Origin: Roseivivax sp. THAF197b | Lineage (GTDB): Bacteria > Pseudomonadota > Alphaproteobacteria > Rhodobacterales > Rhodobacteraceae | Direction of reading: 5' to 3' | DNA length: 64,000 nucleotides | NCBI RefSeq assembly: GCF_009363255.1 | Contig: NZ_CP045318.1 | Location: forward strand, 2,469,501 to 2,533,500 | Shown: one piece after another, positions 1 to 9,969 of the stretch | How the letters are laid out: the number at the start of each line of letters is the position of its first letter | How positions within the stretch are numbered: the first letter of the stretch is position 1 | Notes under the pieces: generated by a model | What the model was told of the DNA's origin: nothing | What the model saw: the letters and a program-made list of their open reading frames with translations, nothing else | The model's database searches: none | Position numbers and translations under genes: made by a program

Positions 1-2
1 AT

Positions 3-95
3 TGCATAGAGCGCTTCTACAATCCGAGACGACGCCAATCGAAGTTGGGTTATCTCAGCCCCACGGCGTTCGAGGACCGAGCAATGCAAATCTAA
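3..95 (+). CDS. IS3-family transposase (orfB), C-terminal end only
   Basis: The third frame is open from the window edge to TAA at 93-95 and reads IERFYNPRRRQSKLGYLSP near its end. This is the typical C-terminus of IS3-family orfB (DDE integrase) proteins. Only about 30 residues are inside the window, so it cannot be said whether the gene is intact. The bases just after the stop (about 100-125, GTGTCCACGGAAACGG) may belong to the right end of the element; this is inference. Confidence 0.7.
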   Translation, partial: CIERFYNPRRRQSKLGYLSPTAFEDRAMQI

Positions 96-228
96 ACCCG
101 TGTCCACGGAAACGGAAGCAGGCCATTCTCTCCATTCGTCCGGCAGAGAAATTTCTACTTCCAAATCACCTGTACATCCGGGGATTTACCCTGACACGTG
201 TCTTGCTGAGTTTGTCTGAAAGCACCCC

Positions 229-333
229 TCAAGAAGCCATCGCCATCAAGCCAGGATTACCCTTCTTTGCTTTTATGCGCGCCTTCGCAACTTTGATCAA
301 ACGATCGAAATTTGGAGGCGAACCAACGTACAT
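229..333 (-). CDS. 34-residue reading frame, possible gene remnant
   Basis: A minus-strand frame begins MYVGSPPNFDRLIKVAKAR and ends LMAMAS followed by TGA. It stays open upstream (codons K-P-I-Q) to the edge of the IS21 element at 345. It could be the C-terminal scrap of a protein interrupted by the insertion, or chance. I do not recognise the family. Apart from the IS3 tail, nothing else is visible between 96 and 344. Confidence 0.2.
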   Translation of the reverse strand: MYVGSPPNFDRLIKVAKARIKAKKGNPGLMAMAS

Positions 334-344
334 CTGAATTGGTT

Positions 345-374
345 TGTTGGATGTCACTGAGAACTGACCCAGCA
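345..374 (+). repeat. IS21 left terminal inverted repeat
   Basis: Thirty bases from TGTTGGATG to ACCCAGCA; inverse of 2844-2873 with a single difference (351 versus 2867). A second exact copy of the inner 19 bases lies at 386-404. Confidence 0.85.
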
Positions 375-457
375 GCAGTCTAAATTGTCACTGAGAACTG
401 ACCCATGTGGAACCTTGCCCCTGACGGGATTTGTCGGGGGTTTTCGGAGTGATCGAC

Positions 458-2019
458 ATGGGATTATTGAGCGTCATTCGACGTTGGGCATTGCGGGACA
501 AGATGCCCATCCGCGAGATCGCGCGGCGGACCGGGCTGTCTCGCAACACCATCAAGAAGTATCTGCGGGCTGGGATCGTTGAGCCGCAGTTTCAGACACC
601 GGCGCGGCCAAGCAAGCTGGACCCGTATGCAGAGAAGCTGTCAGGCTGGCTGGTGACCGAGCAGCGCAAGTCGCGCAAGGACCGGCGCACCGCCAAGCAG
701 ATGCACGCTGATCTGGTTCAGCTTGGCTATGACGGCTCGTATGAGCGGGTCGCAGCCTTCGTGCGGACCTGGAAGGGAGACCGGCAACGCACGCAGCTGA
801 CGACGGATCGCGGGACATTTGTGCCGCTGGTGTTCGAGCCGGGCGAGGCGTTCCAGTTTGACTGGAGCGAGGACTGGGCGCATGTCGGCGGCGAGCGCAT
901 CAAGCTACAGGTGGCTCACGTCAAGCTGTCGCACAGCCGGGCGTTTCTGGTCAGGGCCTATTTGTTGCAGACGCATGAGATGCTGTTTGACGCGCACTGG
1001 CACGCCTTCCGGGTCTTTGAGGGCGTGCCAGGCCGCGGGATCTACGACAGCGAGACCTTGTCCGCCATTGGTCCGAGGACAATGGTCGAGCGAAGACGGC
1101 GGTGGATCGTGTGGGCGCTGGCAAGAAGCGCGATGTGAATGCGCGGTTCCTCTCCATGACCAGCCACTATGTCTTCGAGCCCGAGTTCTGCAATCCAGCC
1201 GCCGGCTGGGAGAAAGGCCAGGTCGAGAAGAACGTCCGCGATGCGCGCCACCGGCTCTGGCAGGTGATGCCGGCCTTTCCGGATCTTGATGCAGTGAACA
1301 TCTGGTTGGAACAGCGGTGCAAGGCGCTGTGGACCGAGACCAGACATGGCAGCCTGCCCGGCACCATCGCCGATGCCTGGGAGGCCGAGAAGCCTGCTCT
1401 GATGCCGTTACCCACGGCCTTCGATGGCTATGTCGAGCAAAGCAAGCGGGTGTCACCCACCTGCCTGATCACCTTCGAGCGTAATCGCTACTCTGTGCCT
1501 GCCAGTTTTGCGAACCGCCCTGTCAGCTTGCACATCTACCCCGAACGTCTGGTGATCGTGGCCGAAGGGCACGTGGTCTGCGAGCATCAGCGCATCATAG
1601 AACGGTCACACCGGCAACCCGGCCGCGTCATCTATGACTGGCGCCATTACCTTGCCGTTGTTCAGCGCAAGCCTGGCGCGCTTCGTAACGGCGCCCCGTT
1701 TGTCGAGATGCCGGAGGCATTCCGTCAGTTGCAGGGACAGATGCTGCGCAAGCCCGGCGGCGATCGCGAGATGGTCGAGATCCTGTCCCTGGTTCTGCAT
1801 CACGAGGAACAGGCCGTGCTCTGCGCCGTGGAAATGGCGCTGGAGGCGGGCGTGCCGACAAAGACCCATGTGCTGAACCTGCTCCACAGGCTGGTGGATG
1901 GCACGCCGAGCGACCAGCCGGACGTGACGCCGCCTTCAAGTCTCGTCCTCACGAAGGAACCTGAGGCCAACGTCGCACGCTATGACGGCCTGCGGGGAGG
2001 AACACGCCATGCGTCATGA
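458..2019 (+). pseudogene. istA: IS21 transposase IstA, disrupted by a 32-bp insertion
   Basis: IstA is the DDE recombinase of IS21 elements. The N-terminal part from ATG 458 (MGLLSVIRRWALRDKM) contains the helix-turn-helix REIARRTGLSRNTIKKYL. The frame runs normally to GRGIYD near 1045, then becomes unrelated and stops at 1138. The proper frame resumes near 1078 (TAVDRVGAGKKRDVNARF) and continues through EFCNPAAGWEKGQVEKNV to a TGA at 2017-2019. Compared with the usual IYDN...TAVD junction, about 32 extra bases (1046-1077) cause the shift. The extra segment and its right flank contain an imperfect inverted repeat (CCATTGGTCC / GGACAATGG), which suggests template switching. The gene overlaps istB by 11 bp. 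A functional full-length IstA is not expected. Confidence 0.85.
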
Positions 2020-2800
2020 CCCCGCTGAAGCCGCCATTGTCATCATGCTGCGCAGCCTGAAGATGCCGGGCATGGCGCAGGCCGTGCATGACCTCATGGA
2101 GCAAGGTGCCCCGGCGTTCGAGGCCGCCATGCCGATACTCTCGCAGCTGCTCAAGGCTGAAATGGCCGAACGCGAGGTGCGCTCGATCGCGTATCACATG
2201 AAGGTCGCGCGCTTCCCGGCCTACAAGGACCTGTCCGGCTTCGACTTCGCCGCAAGCGAGATCAACGAAGCCCTCGTGCGGCAACTCCATCGGTGCGAGT
2301 TCATGGACGCGGCTGAGAACGTCGTGCTGATCGGCGGCCCCGGAACCGGGAAAAGCCATGTCGCGACCGCCCTCGGCGTTCAGGCCATCGAGCACCATCG
2401 CAAACGGGTGCGCTTCTTCTCGACGGTGGAATTGGTCAATGCGCTGGAGCAGGAAAAGGCACAGGGAAAGGCCGGACAGATCGCCGAGGCACTGGTGAAA
2501 ACCGAATTGGTGATCCTCGACGAGCTGGGATACCTGCCGTTCAGCGCCTCGGGTGGTGCGCTGCTGTTCCATCTTCTCAGCAAGCTCTATGAGCGCACCA
2601 GCGTCATCATCACCACCAACCTGAGCTTCAGCGAGTGGGCGAGCGTCTTCGGCGATGCCAAGATGACCACCGCATTGCTCGATCGCCTGACCCATCGCTG
2701 CCACATCCTCGAGTCCGGCAACGACAGCTACCGCTTCAAGGCCAGCTCCGAGACCGCGAAAAAGAAAAGGAAGGAGGCAGCAGCATTGACCCCATCATGA
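2009..2800 (+). CDS. istB: IS21 helper ATPase IstB
   Basis: IstB is the AAA+ ATPase that assists IstA in target selection. The 263-residue protein has the Walker A motif GGPGTGKSH (about residue 110), Walker [13 protein letters not shown], and the [11 protein letters not shown] motif typical of IstB/DnaC-like ATPases. Start ATG 2009 is preceded by GGGGAGGA at 1994-2001 and overlaps the istA stop, the usual translationally coupled arrangement. An upstream in-frame ATG at 1982 exists but lacks a good ribosome site. The gene appears intact, so it could still serve another IS21 copy in the genome. Confidence 0.9.
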   Translation: MRHDPAEAAIVIMLRSLKMPGMAQAVHDLMEQGAPAFEAAMPILSQLLKAEMAEREVRSIAYHMKVARFPAYKDLSGFDFAASEINEALVRQLHRCEFMDAAENVVLIGGPGTGKSHVATALGVQAIEHHRKRVRFFSTVELVNALEQEKAQGKAGQIAEALVKTELVILDELGYLPFSASGGALLFHLLSKLYERTSVIITTNLSFSEWASVFGDAKMTTALLDRLTHRCHILESGNDSYRFKASSETAKKKRKEAAALTPS

Positions 2801-2843
2801 ATTAGCAAACATAACGACCGGGCGGGTCAGATCTCGATGACAA

Positions 2844-2873
2844 TGCTGGGTCAGTTCTCAGTGACACCCAACA
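2844..2873 (-). repeat. IS21 right terminal inverted repeat
   Basis: Thirty bases, inverse of 345-374 with one mismatch. A degenerate internal copy (16 of 19 matching) lies at 2824-2842. Confidence 0.85.
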
Positions 2874-2979
2874 CGGTGGCGCAATACGCCTTGAATATCT
2901 CTCGGCTCGGCAGGTCGCGGTCCTGGTTGACGTGATTGTAGACGGAGGCATGGTTAGCGGCGAATTTCTGTGAACTCCA
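2874..2979 (-). pseudogene. DDE transposase C-terminal remnant interrupted by the IS21
   Basis: The minus strand reads SSQKFAANHASVYNHVNQ followed by DRDLPSREIFKAYCATV. This resembles the C-terminal segment (SLQKF..VHAS..NHFNQ) of IS6-like DDE transposases. It is cut at its 3' end by the IS21 boundary at 2873, and no convincing N-terminal part follows upstream. The family assignment is from memory of the motif and is tentative. Confidence 0.45.
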
Positions 2980-3356
2980 TATTCCGGAGCCTAGGCACAG
3001 CGCGGTCCCGTCGTCAGGATGGCAGATGGGCGTTCTCTGTCCCATTCCTCACCCAGAGATCGGGTTGCCCGCGATTTTCGGAACCGATCTGCGTCAGCGC
3101 ATCACCGTCGAGCCGACGCTATCCCGCTGAGTTCAGCTCGGGATGACCATCCCTGCCTCATGCTGTCTAAAGAACCCACCAAGACGGCATTCTTGCCTCG
3201 GGGTGCCTTCACCGAACCCTCGTCAGGGTGCCCGCGTGCCAGCGGCTTGGCTCATGCCCTTGCACGGGCGTTTGTTGCGTTCAGCGTTTAGGATTGATCC
3301 GAAGCGATAACCCCAAAACCGGACCAACTCACGGCGTAAAACCTCCCGATCGACGC
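2980..3356. other. Gene-free stretch between IS debris and the ABC ATPase gene
   Basis: No coding frame with a plausible start or recognisable product. This is the downstream flank of the minus-strand sugar ABC operon, and I see no strong T-tailed hairpin directly after the ATPase stop. The sequence is probably residual mobile-element DNA. Confidence 0.4.
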
Positions 3357-4337
3357 TTACCGAAACAGAACCTCGCGCCCCTCAACGGGCGAGGCATAGA
3401 CCGTATCATTGGGCGCGAAATTGCGGCTGCCCTCGACGCGCGCGATCATCGGACCAAGCGCTTCGGTCTCCAGGTGCACGATCGTATCGGCGCCAAGCCG
3501 CTCCACATGGCGGACTGCCCCCTTCCACTTGCCGTCGCTGTCTGACAGCTTCAAATGCTCGGGACGGATGCCGTAGGTCCTGCACCCCATCTTGGCCGCG
3601 GCCTCACCATCGTAGAGGTTCATCTTCGGACTGCCGATGAACCCCGCCACGAATTCCGAGGCCGGGTTGTCATAGAGCTCCATCGGCGATCCGACCTGTT
3701 CGATCCGCCCGCCATTCAGCACCACGATCTTGTCGGCCATTGTCATCGCCTCGACCTGGTCATGGGTGACGTAGATCATCGTCGCCTTGAACTCCGCATG
3801 CAGGTCCGTCAGCTCGATCCGCATTTGCGATCTGAGCGCGGCATCCAGATTGGACAGGGGTTCATCGAACAGGAACACGTCAGGATTGCGGATAATCGCG
3901 CGGCCGATGGCGACGCGCTGACGTTGCCCGCCGGACAACGCCTTCGGCTTGCGGTCGAGCAGATGCTCGAGCTGCAGGATCCTGGCCGTGTCCTCGACCC
4001 GTTTGCGGATTTCGTCCTTGGGCTTGCGCGCGAGCGACAGACCGAAACCGATATTCTCGGCAACCGTGAGATGCGGATAGAGCGCGTAGGACTGGAATAC
4101 CATCGCGATGCCACGATCTGAAGGTTCCGCATGGGTCACGTCACGCCCGTCGATCTCGATACTGCCGGAGGTAACCTCTTCCAGACCCGAGATCATGCGC
4201 AGGAGCGTGGACTTGCCGCATCCCGACGGGCCGACGAAGACGCAGAACTCACCATCCTCGATGGTCAGGTCGATGCCGTGGATCACCTCGTGTTCGCCAT
4301 AGCTTTTTCGGACATCCTTGAGAACGACACGGGCCAT
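3357..4337 (-). CDS. Sugar ABC transporter ATP-binding protein (MalK/UgpC type)
   Basis: Cytoplasmic ATPase that powers a CUT1-family carbohydrate importer. The 326-residue protein shows Walker [10 protein letters not shown] (about 37-45), Q-loop in [10 protein letters not shown], signature LSGGQRQR, Walker [14 protein letters not shown] and the H-loop in [15 protein letters not shown]-type C-terminal domain ([12 protein letters not shown]) follows, as in MalK and UgpC; its length is slightly short for the family. It is the last gene of a minus-strand operon, 4 bp after the second permease. Linkage to an alpha-L-rhamnosidase and the rha genes suggests rhamnose-containing oligosaccharides as cargo. 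That substrate is inference. Confidence 0.93.
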   Translation of the reverse strand: MARVVLKDVRKSYGEHEVIHGIDLTIEDGEFCVFVGPSGCGKSTLLRMISGLEEVTSGSIEIDGRDVTHAEPSDRGIAMVFQSYALYPHLTVAENIGFGLSLARKPKDEIRKRVEDTARILQLEHLLDRKPKALSGGQRQRVAIGRAIIRNPDVFLFDEPLSNLDAALRSQMRIELTDLHAEFKATMIYVTHDQVEAMTMADKIVVLNGGRIEQVGSPMELYDNPASEFVAGFIGSPKMNLYDGEAAAKMGCRTYGIRPEHLKLSDSDGKWKGAVRHVERLGADTIVHLETEALGPMIARVEGSRNFAPNDTVYASPVEGREVLFR

Positions 4338-4341
4338 TTGT

Positions 4342-5166
4342 TTATCCTTTCACCGCGCCGGAGGTCATGCCGGCGACAATCTGGCGGTTGAAGAAGATGA
4401 AGACGATCAGCGGCGGAATCGTGACCAGCAGAATGTTCATGAACAACAGGTTCATCTGCGACAGGAACTGGCTCTGAAAGTTGTAGAGCGTCAGCTGCAC
4501 GGTCACGTTCTCGGCGCCGGGAAGATAATAGAGCGGGTGGGTGAAGTCGTTGAAGATGGTGATCGACTGCACGACGATCACGGTCACCGTCACGGGCTTC
4601 AGAAGCGGCAGGATAACCCGGAAGAAAATCTGCCAGGGTTTTGCGCCGTCGATCAACGCGGCCTCGTCCAGATCGCGCGGGATCGTGGAGATGAAGGCGC
4701 GGTACAGAAGCACGGTGAAACCCAGCCCGTAGGCGACCTGGATCAGGATCATGCCGTGTAACGTCTTGAACAGATTGATTTCCTGCAACACCCAGATCGT
4801 CGGCACGACGGCAGGCGGGATCATCAGACCGGACAAGACGAAGGCATAGATCACCTTGCTCCATTTCGACGGACGGCGCTGAAGGATGTAGCCCACCATC
4901 GCCCCCACCACGACCAGGATCGCGACAGAGCCCACGGTGATGACGATCGAATTGAAGTACGCCAGAAGCAGCTGGTAATCGCGCGCCTGCACCACCGCCA
5001 CGAGGTTCTGCCAGAACAGCCACTCCTCGGGGAGCGAAAAGTCCAACTCAGAGGCGTCTGCCGCAGATTTCACGGCGTTGATCGCGACGAACAGGAACGG
5101 CAGGACGAATATCACGAAGGCCACGAGCATCGAGAGGATGCCGACCACATAATCTCTGCGTGTCAT
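4342..5166 (-). CDS. Sugar ABC transporter permease (MalG type)
   Basis: Inner-membrane permease of the CUT1 importer. The 274-residue protein has six hydrophobic segments and the EAA loop ([20 protein letters not shown]) conserved in MalG-like permeases. ATG 5166 ([14 protein letters not shown]) overlaps the preceding permease stop as ATGA (5163-5166), so the two permeases are translationally coupled. A longer reading with an upstream start is possible but less likely because of that overlap. Confidence 0.93.
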   Translation of the reverse strand: MTRRDYVVGILSMLVAFVIFVLPFLFVAINAVKSAADASELDFSLPEEWLFWQNLVAVVQARDYQLLLAYFNSIVITVGSVAILVVVGAMVGYILQRRPSKWSKVIYAFVLSGLMIPPAVVPTIWVLQEINLFKTLHGMILIQVAYGLGFTVLLYRAFISTIPRDLDEAALIDGAKPWQIFFRVILPLLKPVTVTVIVVQSITIFNDFTHPLYYLPGAENVTVQLTLYNFQSQFLSQMNLLFMNILLVTIPPLIVFIFFNRQIVAGMTSGAVKG

Positions 5167-6023
5167 TGATCGACCTCCCGGCGGTTCAACCACCAGGCCA
5201 GCGGCGCGATGATGAATGCGATCAAGGCGAACAGGATCACGTTGCCTGCGGTCGAAAGCCCGTAAAAGCCCGACTGGTATTGCTTGTAGATCACGCTGGC
5301 CAGGACATCGGACGAGAAGCCGGGACCGCCACGGGTCATCGCCCAGATCAGATCGAACAGCCGCAGGCCACCGATCAGCGACAGGATGATCACGGCGTTG
5401 GTCGCAGGCTGCACGAGTGGCACGGTCACGCGCCAGAATTGCTGGGTGCGCGTGGCTCCGTCGATCCGGGCAGCCTCATAGTATTCGGGAGAGATGGCTG
5501 CCAGACCGGCAATGAAAATCAGCGTCGCAAGGCCCACGCCGCGCCAGACATCGACGAGCGCTACGGAATAGAGCGCCAGCGACGGATTGGTCAGCCAGCC
5601 GGGCCCGTCGATCCCGATATAGGACAAGGCCACGTTGATCGCGCCATCGGTCGGATGCATCATTTCCGCAAACAGAAGTCCGACGCCGATGGTCGACACC
5701 AGCACGGGAAAGAACACCACGGAGCGCAAAAGCGACTGCCCGAAAATCCCGGAAGTGAGCTGCACGGCCAACAGAAGACCCAGAACCGTCTTGAGGCCAC
5801 TGGTCACGATGGCAAAGATCAGCGTGTTGGTCAGACCTCTGAGAAGATAGGGCTCGCTCAGGAAATCGTAGAAGTTATCCAGTCCGATGAAACTGGCCTG
5901 GAAAAGATCCCAGTTGGTCAGACTGAACCAGAAAGACAGCGCGGTCGGAGCCAGAAACAGCACGGTGAAGATCACCGCTGCGGGCATCACGAACCAATAA
6001 GGATATGGAGAACGTCGCGTCAT
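5163..6023 (-). CDS. Sugar ABC transporter permease (MalF type)
   Basis: First permease of the importer, 286 residues, beginning MTRRSPYPYWFVMPAAVIFT with the first membrane helix directly after the start. An EAA-type loop (EYYEAARIDGATRTQQFWRV) precedes the last helices. It lies 71 bp after the binding-protein gene and overlaps the MalG-type gene by 4 bp. It forms the heterodimeric channel with that partner. Confidence 0.93.
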   Translation of the reverse strand: MTRRSPYPYWFVMPAAVIFTVLFLAPTALSFWFSLTNWDLFQASFIGLDNFYDFLSEPYLLRGLTNTLIFAIVTSGLKTVLGLLLAVQLTSGIFGQSLLRSVVFFPVLVSTIGVGLLFAEMMHPTDGAINVALSYIGIDGPGWLTNPSLALYSVALVDVWRGVGLATLIFIAGLAAISPEYYEAARIDGATRTQQFWRVTVPLVQPATNAVIILSLIGGLRLFDLIWAMTRGGPGFSSDVLASVIYKQYQSGFYGLSTAGNVILFALIAFIIAPLAWWLNRREVDQ

Positions 6024-6094
6024 GCTCGGGCCTCTGGGTTGCAGGCCCGCCCCTGAGCGGGACGGGCACTTGTGTCAGAGCGAAGCGGGCGGGC

Positions 6095-7372
6095 TTACCA
6101 GTTGGGCAGACCCAGCTGTTTGGCCTGTTTGGCCACATCGCGGTCATAGAGTTCTGCACCCGATTTCGCATCGCGGATGCCGGAACCAACCTCGACGGTG
6201 ATCTGCTCGAGCGCCGGGCCCTTGACGGGCGACAGGAATTCCAGGGCAGGCGCGGTGCGGCCTTCCTCAGCGAAGTAGGGCAGCATCTCCGCGACACCGG
6301 GCAGCACGTCATCGGGCAGCGTGCAGCCCTGAACGACAAAGGGACCGTTGGCGCCCACGGCTTCGACGATCGTCTCGCAGCCCTCGGGCGTGGCAACCCA
6401 GTTCAGGAAGTCGCGCACCGTCTCCTTGTTGCCGCCACTTTTGGGCATGTAATAGCTGTCGGGCATCCAGACAGTCAGGCCATTCGCGTCCGAATTCGCG
6501 GGCTGCGCGAAGATGCCCACGTCCTGCAGAAGCTCTGGATGGTTCTGCTTGATGGCGTTGAAGCCCACCGTCAGCATCGGGTAATGCACGCCCTCGCCGC
6601 TGGCGACCATGCGCAGACCGTCATTGTAGGTGGCTGCAGCGTAATCCTCGTTCAGATAACCGGAATCGTGAATTTCCTGAAGCTTTTCGAAGCTGCGCAG
6701 CGCGGCAGGCGTTGTGGCGAACTTTGCCTCGTTGGCCGTGAAGGCCTCGGCAAAACCCGGCTCGGCGGCCTGCACGTTGAAGTAATCGGCAAGGAACACG
6801 ATCTGGCTGGTCCAGGTGTCGCGATAGGTCTGGATGATCGGCGCCTTGTCGGTCTGCTCGGCGATCACGGCGTTATTGGCCATGAATTCGTCCCAGGTGG
6901 TCGGGATCTCGAGACCGAGTTCCTCGTAGGTGGGCCGATGATAGATGATCCCGCCGCCCACAGCCATGTTCCACGGCACACCGTAGATATTTCCGTCAGC
7001 ATCCGACACGGTCGAGGTGTAGCTTTCGAGAAGCTTGTCCATGTTCGGCAGATCGTTCAGCGGCTCGAGCGTCAGGCTCGGGCGCAGCGCGGCCAGCAGG
7101 GCCCCGGAATTGTTTTCGAACACGTCGGCCATTTCACCCGTTGCAAGGCGCGTCTTGACGAGGTTGTCGCCCTCGCTGCCGCCGGGACGGATCTCGATAT
7201 CGAAGGTCACGCCGGGATTGTTCGCGGAATAGGCGGCTGTCAGCGCCTCTGCGATCGCGACCGTATCGGGGTTGCTTCCGACCAGCATCGACACTTCCTG
7301 CGCATTCACCGCCGCTGACGAAACCGTCAGCGCAAAGCTTGATGCTGCAATCGTATATCCCAAGGATTTCAT
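6095..7372 (-). CDS. Extracellular sugar-binding protein of ABC importer
   Basis: Periplasmic solute receptor of the CUT1 system. From ATG 7372 the 425-residue product opens with a Sec signal peptide, MKSLGYTIAASSFALTV followed by SSAAVNA, with likely cleavage before QEVSM. The body has features of family 1 binding proteins (DIEIRPGGSEGDNL, GVPWNMAVGGGIIYH). The frame continues upstream of 7372, but that part does not encode a plausible N-terminus and a signal peptide begins exactly here. It lies 37 bp downstream of the rhamnosidase gene. The expected ligand is a rhamnoside, by context only. Confidence 0.92.
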   Translation of the reverse strand: MKSLGYTIAASSFALTVSSAAVNAQEVSMLVGSNPDTVAIAEALTAAYSANNPGVTFDIEIRPGGSEGDNLVKTRLATGEMADVFENNSGALLAALRPSLTLEPLNDLPNMDKLLESYTSTVSDADGNIYGVPWNMAVGGGIIYHRPTYEELGLEIPTTWDEFMANNAVIAEQTDKAPIIQTYRDTWTSQIVFLADYFNVQAAEPGFAEAFTANEAKFATTPAALRSFEKLQEIHDSGYLNEDYAAATYNDGLRMVASGEGVHYPMLTVGFNAIKQNHPELLQDVGIFAQPANSDANGLTVWMPDSYYMPKSGGNKETVRDFLNWVATPEGCETIVEAVGANGPFVVQGCTLPDDVLPGVAEMLPYFAEEGRTAPALEFLSPVKGPALEQITVEVGSGIRDAKSGAELYDRDVAKQAKQLGLPNW

Positions 7373-7409
7373 GGCTTTCCTCCCTTGCTTGGAACCAAAT
7401 GACGTATCT

Positions 7410-9725
7410 TCAGAGATCGAATTCAATGACGTGACGCCCGGCACCGAGCGTCGGCGCCTCCCCGGACGTCTTTGTCCCATCAATCGTGACGTGACCGTAA
7501 TTCTGCGCGGCAAAGACGCCTTCGCAGCCTTCCGGAAGGGTGACGGTGTAGCGCACGCGGCTATCCGCGATCTCCCAGCCGGCCTCGATCCGGCCATGGC
7601 GGCACTGGTGCCAGGATGCGGCATGCCCCAATTCCGGCAGGATGACCGGCGCCAGCGCAACGCGGTCGAAACCCGGCGCGTCTTCCTGAGGCATCACGCC
7701 CGCGACCCATTCGAACAGCCACTGGCACACGGCCCCGTAGGCATAGTGGTTGTAGCTGTTCATCGACGGCTCGTAGATCGTGCCGTCCTCGCCGATGGCG
7801 TCCCAGCGTTCCCAGATCGTCGTCGCGCCACGTTCTACCTGATAAAGCCAGCCCGGCACCTTGCGGTTCAGAAACACCTTCTCCGCCAGATCGTTCATGC
7901 CGGCCTTGCTCAGCGCAGGCAGAAGCGCGGGCGTGCCAATGAACCCGGTGCCGATGAGGTAATCCGCGTCCTCGATGGCCCGGCGGAAATGGAACTTGGC
8001 CTTTTCCAGATGTTCGGGCGGCAACAGATCGAACAGGATCGCAAGCGCATAGGACGTTTGATCGTTATGGGCCAGACGGCCGGAGGGGGCTACGAATTCG
8101 TGGACGAAGGCCGCGCGGATGTCCTCTGCGCGCGCTGCGAGCCGCTCGGCCTCCTCGGGCTTGCCCAGGATCCCCGCGATCTTCGAGGTAAGCGCGGTCG
8201 AGATGAAGTGGTAGATTGTCGCCGCGCAATCGTCGCCGATGGTCGGGCGCGGCTTCCGGTTGTCGCCGATGGGCTGCAGCCAGTCTCCGAACGTGAAGCC
8301 TTTGACCATCCACTCGCCCGCCGGATAGATCACCGGGCCGTCCGAAATCGACCACAGATGATCGAGCCATTTCACCATGGCCGGGAAACATTCGCGCAGC
8401 ACGCCCTCATCGCCGTAATGCAGATAAAGCTGCCACGGCACGATGGTGATGACGTCCCCCCACCCGGTTGAACCGGCCCATTCCCCATCGGCGTCCGTGC
8501 CTGTCAGATAGGTCGGATCGGGCGAGAAATGCGGCACGGCGCCGTTCTCACGCTGATCGAACATGACGTCGCGCAGGTACTTCTTCAGAAACCGCTCCAC
8601 ATCGCCGAGCCAACAAGCCGTGCCCGCAAACACCTGCGCATCCCCGGTCCAGCCCATGCGCTCGTCGCGCTGCGGGCAATCGGTCGGAACCTCGATGAAA
8701 TTGGCGCGCTGCGACCAGAGCGTATTTTCGACAAGACGGTTCACTTCAGGGATGGCGCAGGTGAACCCGCCCGCCTGTTCGTGGATCGACGTAATCGGAA
8801 CCGACCGGATCTCGATGATCTCTGCCTCGCCCGTCACAGTCACGCGGGCATAGCGGTAGCCCATGAAGGTGAACATCGGCGCGTAGGTCTCATTGCCCTC
8901 GCCCTTAAGCGTGTAGCGATAGGCGCCGCGTGCCTTGCGGTAATTGCGGTTGTCGAATTCCTTGTTAGGGCCCAGCACTTCGGAATGCTCGACAAAGACC
9001 TCCGCTCCGGGCGCACCCGACACGGTGATCTGCACGAAACCGCCGACATTCTGTCCGAAATCGTAGACCGTGCGGCCCGCATTATCCTGCCAACTCTCGA
9101 CCGGATCGAAGGGAGCGAGCGTGCAGACCGGCGGCGCTTCATGCGGCACCAGCTTGGCCGTGTCGAACGGCAGCACCTCAACCGCCTCGTCGCAGGCGCC
9201 GTCTTCGAGACGCGCGTCATAATCCTCGCCGTGGTAGATGCCCGCACGGGTCACGGCGGTCAGCCCGGCGCGCCAGCTGCCATCCGTCTTGAGCACGATC
9301 GCGCCTGAATCCTCGATCTCGGCAATCGCGCCCACGCGATCGCCCCAGACATTGGGCGCGTTGCGATCGCGCGACATGACCGGGGACCGATACCAGCCAT
9401 CGCCGAGCCAGATCTCGATGCGGTTCTCACCGTCCTGCAGAAGCCCGGACAGGTCGTAGGACTGATAGGCGATCCGGTCGTGATAGGCCGTCCACCCCGG
9501 CGTGAGCAGATCGTCGCCCACCCGTGTGCCGTTGAGGAAGACGCGGTAAAAGCCCTGAGCCGAGACATGCAGCACCGGCTGGGCTGCGCCGCTGATCGAA
9601 AAAGCGGTCGCAACGCAACGCGACGGCCCCGCCTCGCCCGCGTCATGCGCAGGAGCGATCATCTCACCAGTCCAGGCGCGCGACGCCTGGCGCGCGGTCA
9701 TCTCGGCCGAAAGATCCAATCCCAT
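7410..9725 (-). CDS. Alpha-L-rhamnosidase, glycoside hydrolase family 78
   Basis: Hydrolyses terminal alpha-L-rhamnosyl residues by inversion. The roughly 771-residue protein has an N-terminal beta domain with the sugar-binding FYRVFLNGTRVGDD and GWTAYHDRIAYQSYDL segments. Around residues 345-360 it carries the GH78 hallmark PTDCPQRDERMGWTGDAQ, containing the acidic residues that form the active site. The (alpha/alpha)6 barrel follows (WLYQVERGATTIWERWD, NSYNHYAYGAV). ATG 9725 is preceded by AGGGAGGACAG and gives MGLDLSAEM. No signal peptide is seen, so it should act in the cytoplasm on imported rhamnosides. It is the first gene of the operon with the ABC importer, divergent from a LacI regulator, and LacI-type sites lie just upstream. 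Confidence 0.93.
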   Translation of the reverse strand: MGLDLSAEMTARQASRAWTGEMIAPAHDAGEAGPSRCVATAFSISGAAQPVLHVSAQGFYRVFLNGTRVGDDLLTPGWTAYHDRIAYQSYDLSGLLQDGENRIEIWLGDGWYRSPVMSRDRNAPNVWGDRVGAIAEIEDSGAIVLKTDGSWRAGLTAVTRAGIYHGEDYDARLEDGACDEAVEVLPFDTAKLVPHEAPPVCTLAPFDPVESWQDNAGRTVYDFGQNVGGFVQITVSGAPGAEVFVEHSEVLGPNKEFDNRNYRKARGAYRYTLKGEGNETYAPMFTFMGYRYARVTVTGEAEIIEIRSVPITSIHEQAGGFTCAIPEVNRLVENTLWSQRANFIEVPTDCPQRDERMGWTGDAQVFAGTACWLGDVERFLKKYLRDVMFDQRENGAVPHFSPDPTYLTGTDADGEWAGSTGWGDVITIVPWQLYLHYGDEGVLRECFPAMVKWLDHLWSISDGPVIYPAGEWMVKGFTFGDWLQPIGDNRKPRPTIGDDCAATIYHFISTALTSKIAGILGKPEEAERLAARAEDIRAAFVHEFVAPSGRLAHNDQTSYALAILFDLLPPEHLEKAKFHFRRAIEDADYLIGTGFIGTPALLPALSKAGMNDLAEKVFLNRKVPGWLYQVERGATTIWERWDAIGEDGTIYEPSMNSYNHYAYGAVCQWLFEWVAGVMPQEDAPGFDRVALAPVILPELGHAASWHQCRHGRIEAGWEIADSRVRYTVTLPEGCEGVFAAQNYGHVTIDGTKTSGEAPTLGAGRHVIEFDL

Positions 9726-9790
9726 CTGTCCTCCCTTGCGCCACTCGCCCCATGACGAAGCTGCGCTGAATTCCTCATCGAACGCTTTTG

Positions 9791-9815
9791 TAAAACGTTT
9801 CCCGTAAAACGATAC
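9791..9815. promoter_or_regulatory. Two LacI-family operator-like sites
   Basis: TAAAACGTTTCC at 9791-9802 has the palindromic AAACGTTT core of LacI/GalR operators with the central CG pair. A second weaker copy, GTAAAACGATAC, lies at 9804-9815. They sit in the divergent intergenic region between the rhamnosidase operon and the LacI gene, so the adjacent regulator is the likely ligand. Confidence 0.6.
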
Positions 9816-9969
9816 ACACAAATTGCTTGCAGGCAAGACTCAATTCGGAGGATTAAGTGTATTGTCCGGGAAGACCCTGCCCGGCCCGCCGTGTCCGGAC
9901 GTCTCTTGCCGGAGCGATGGAACGTGAGCGTGCAGCAGCATGCCTGCGGGGCGACAAACGGGAGCGGAC

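Larger units (their letters stand above)
345..2873 (+). mobile_element. IS21-family insertion sequence (istA broken, istB intact)
   Basis: The element starts TGTTGG and ends CCAACA, fitting the TG...CA termini of IS21 elements. The outer 30 bases at 345-374 are the inverse of 2844-2873 with one mismatch. Each end carries a second internal copy of the 19-base core TGTCACTGAGAACTGACCC (386-404 exact; 2824-2842 with three mismatches), the multiple terminal repeats typical of IS21. Inside are istA and istB, the latter an AAA+ helper ATPase. Length 2529 bp is usual. I see no target-site duplication in the flanks, so the element may have moved or recombined since insertion. IstA is disrupted, so the copy is unlikely to move on its own. 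Confidence 0.9.
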
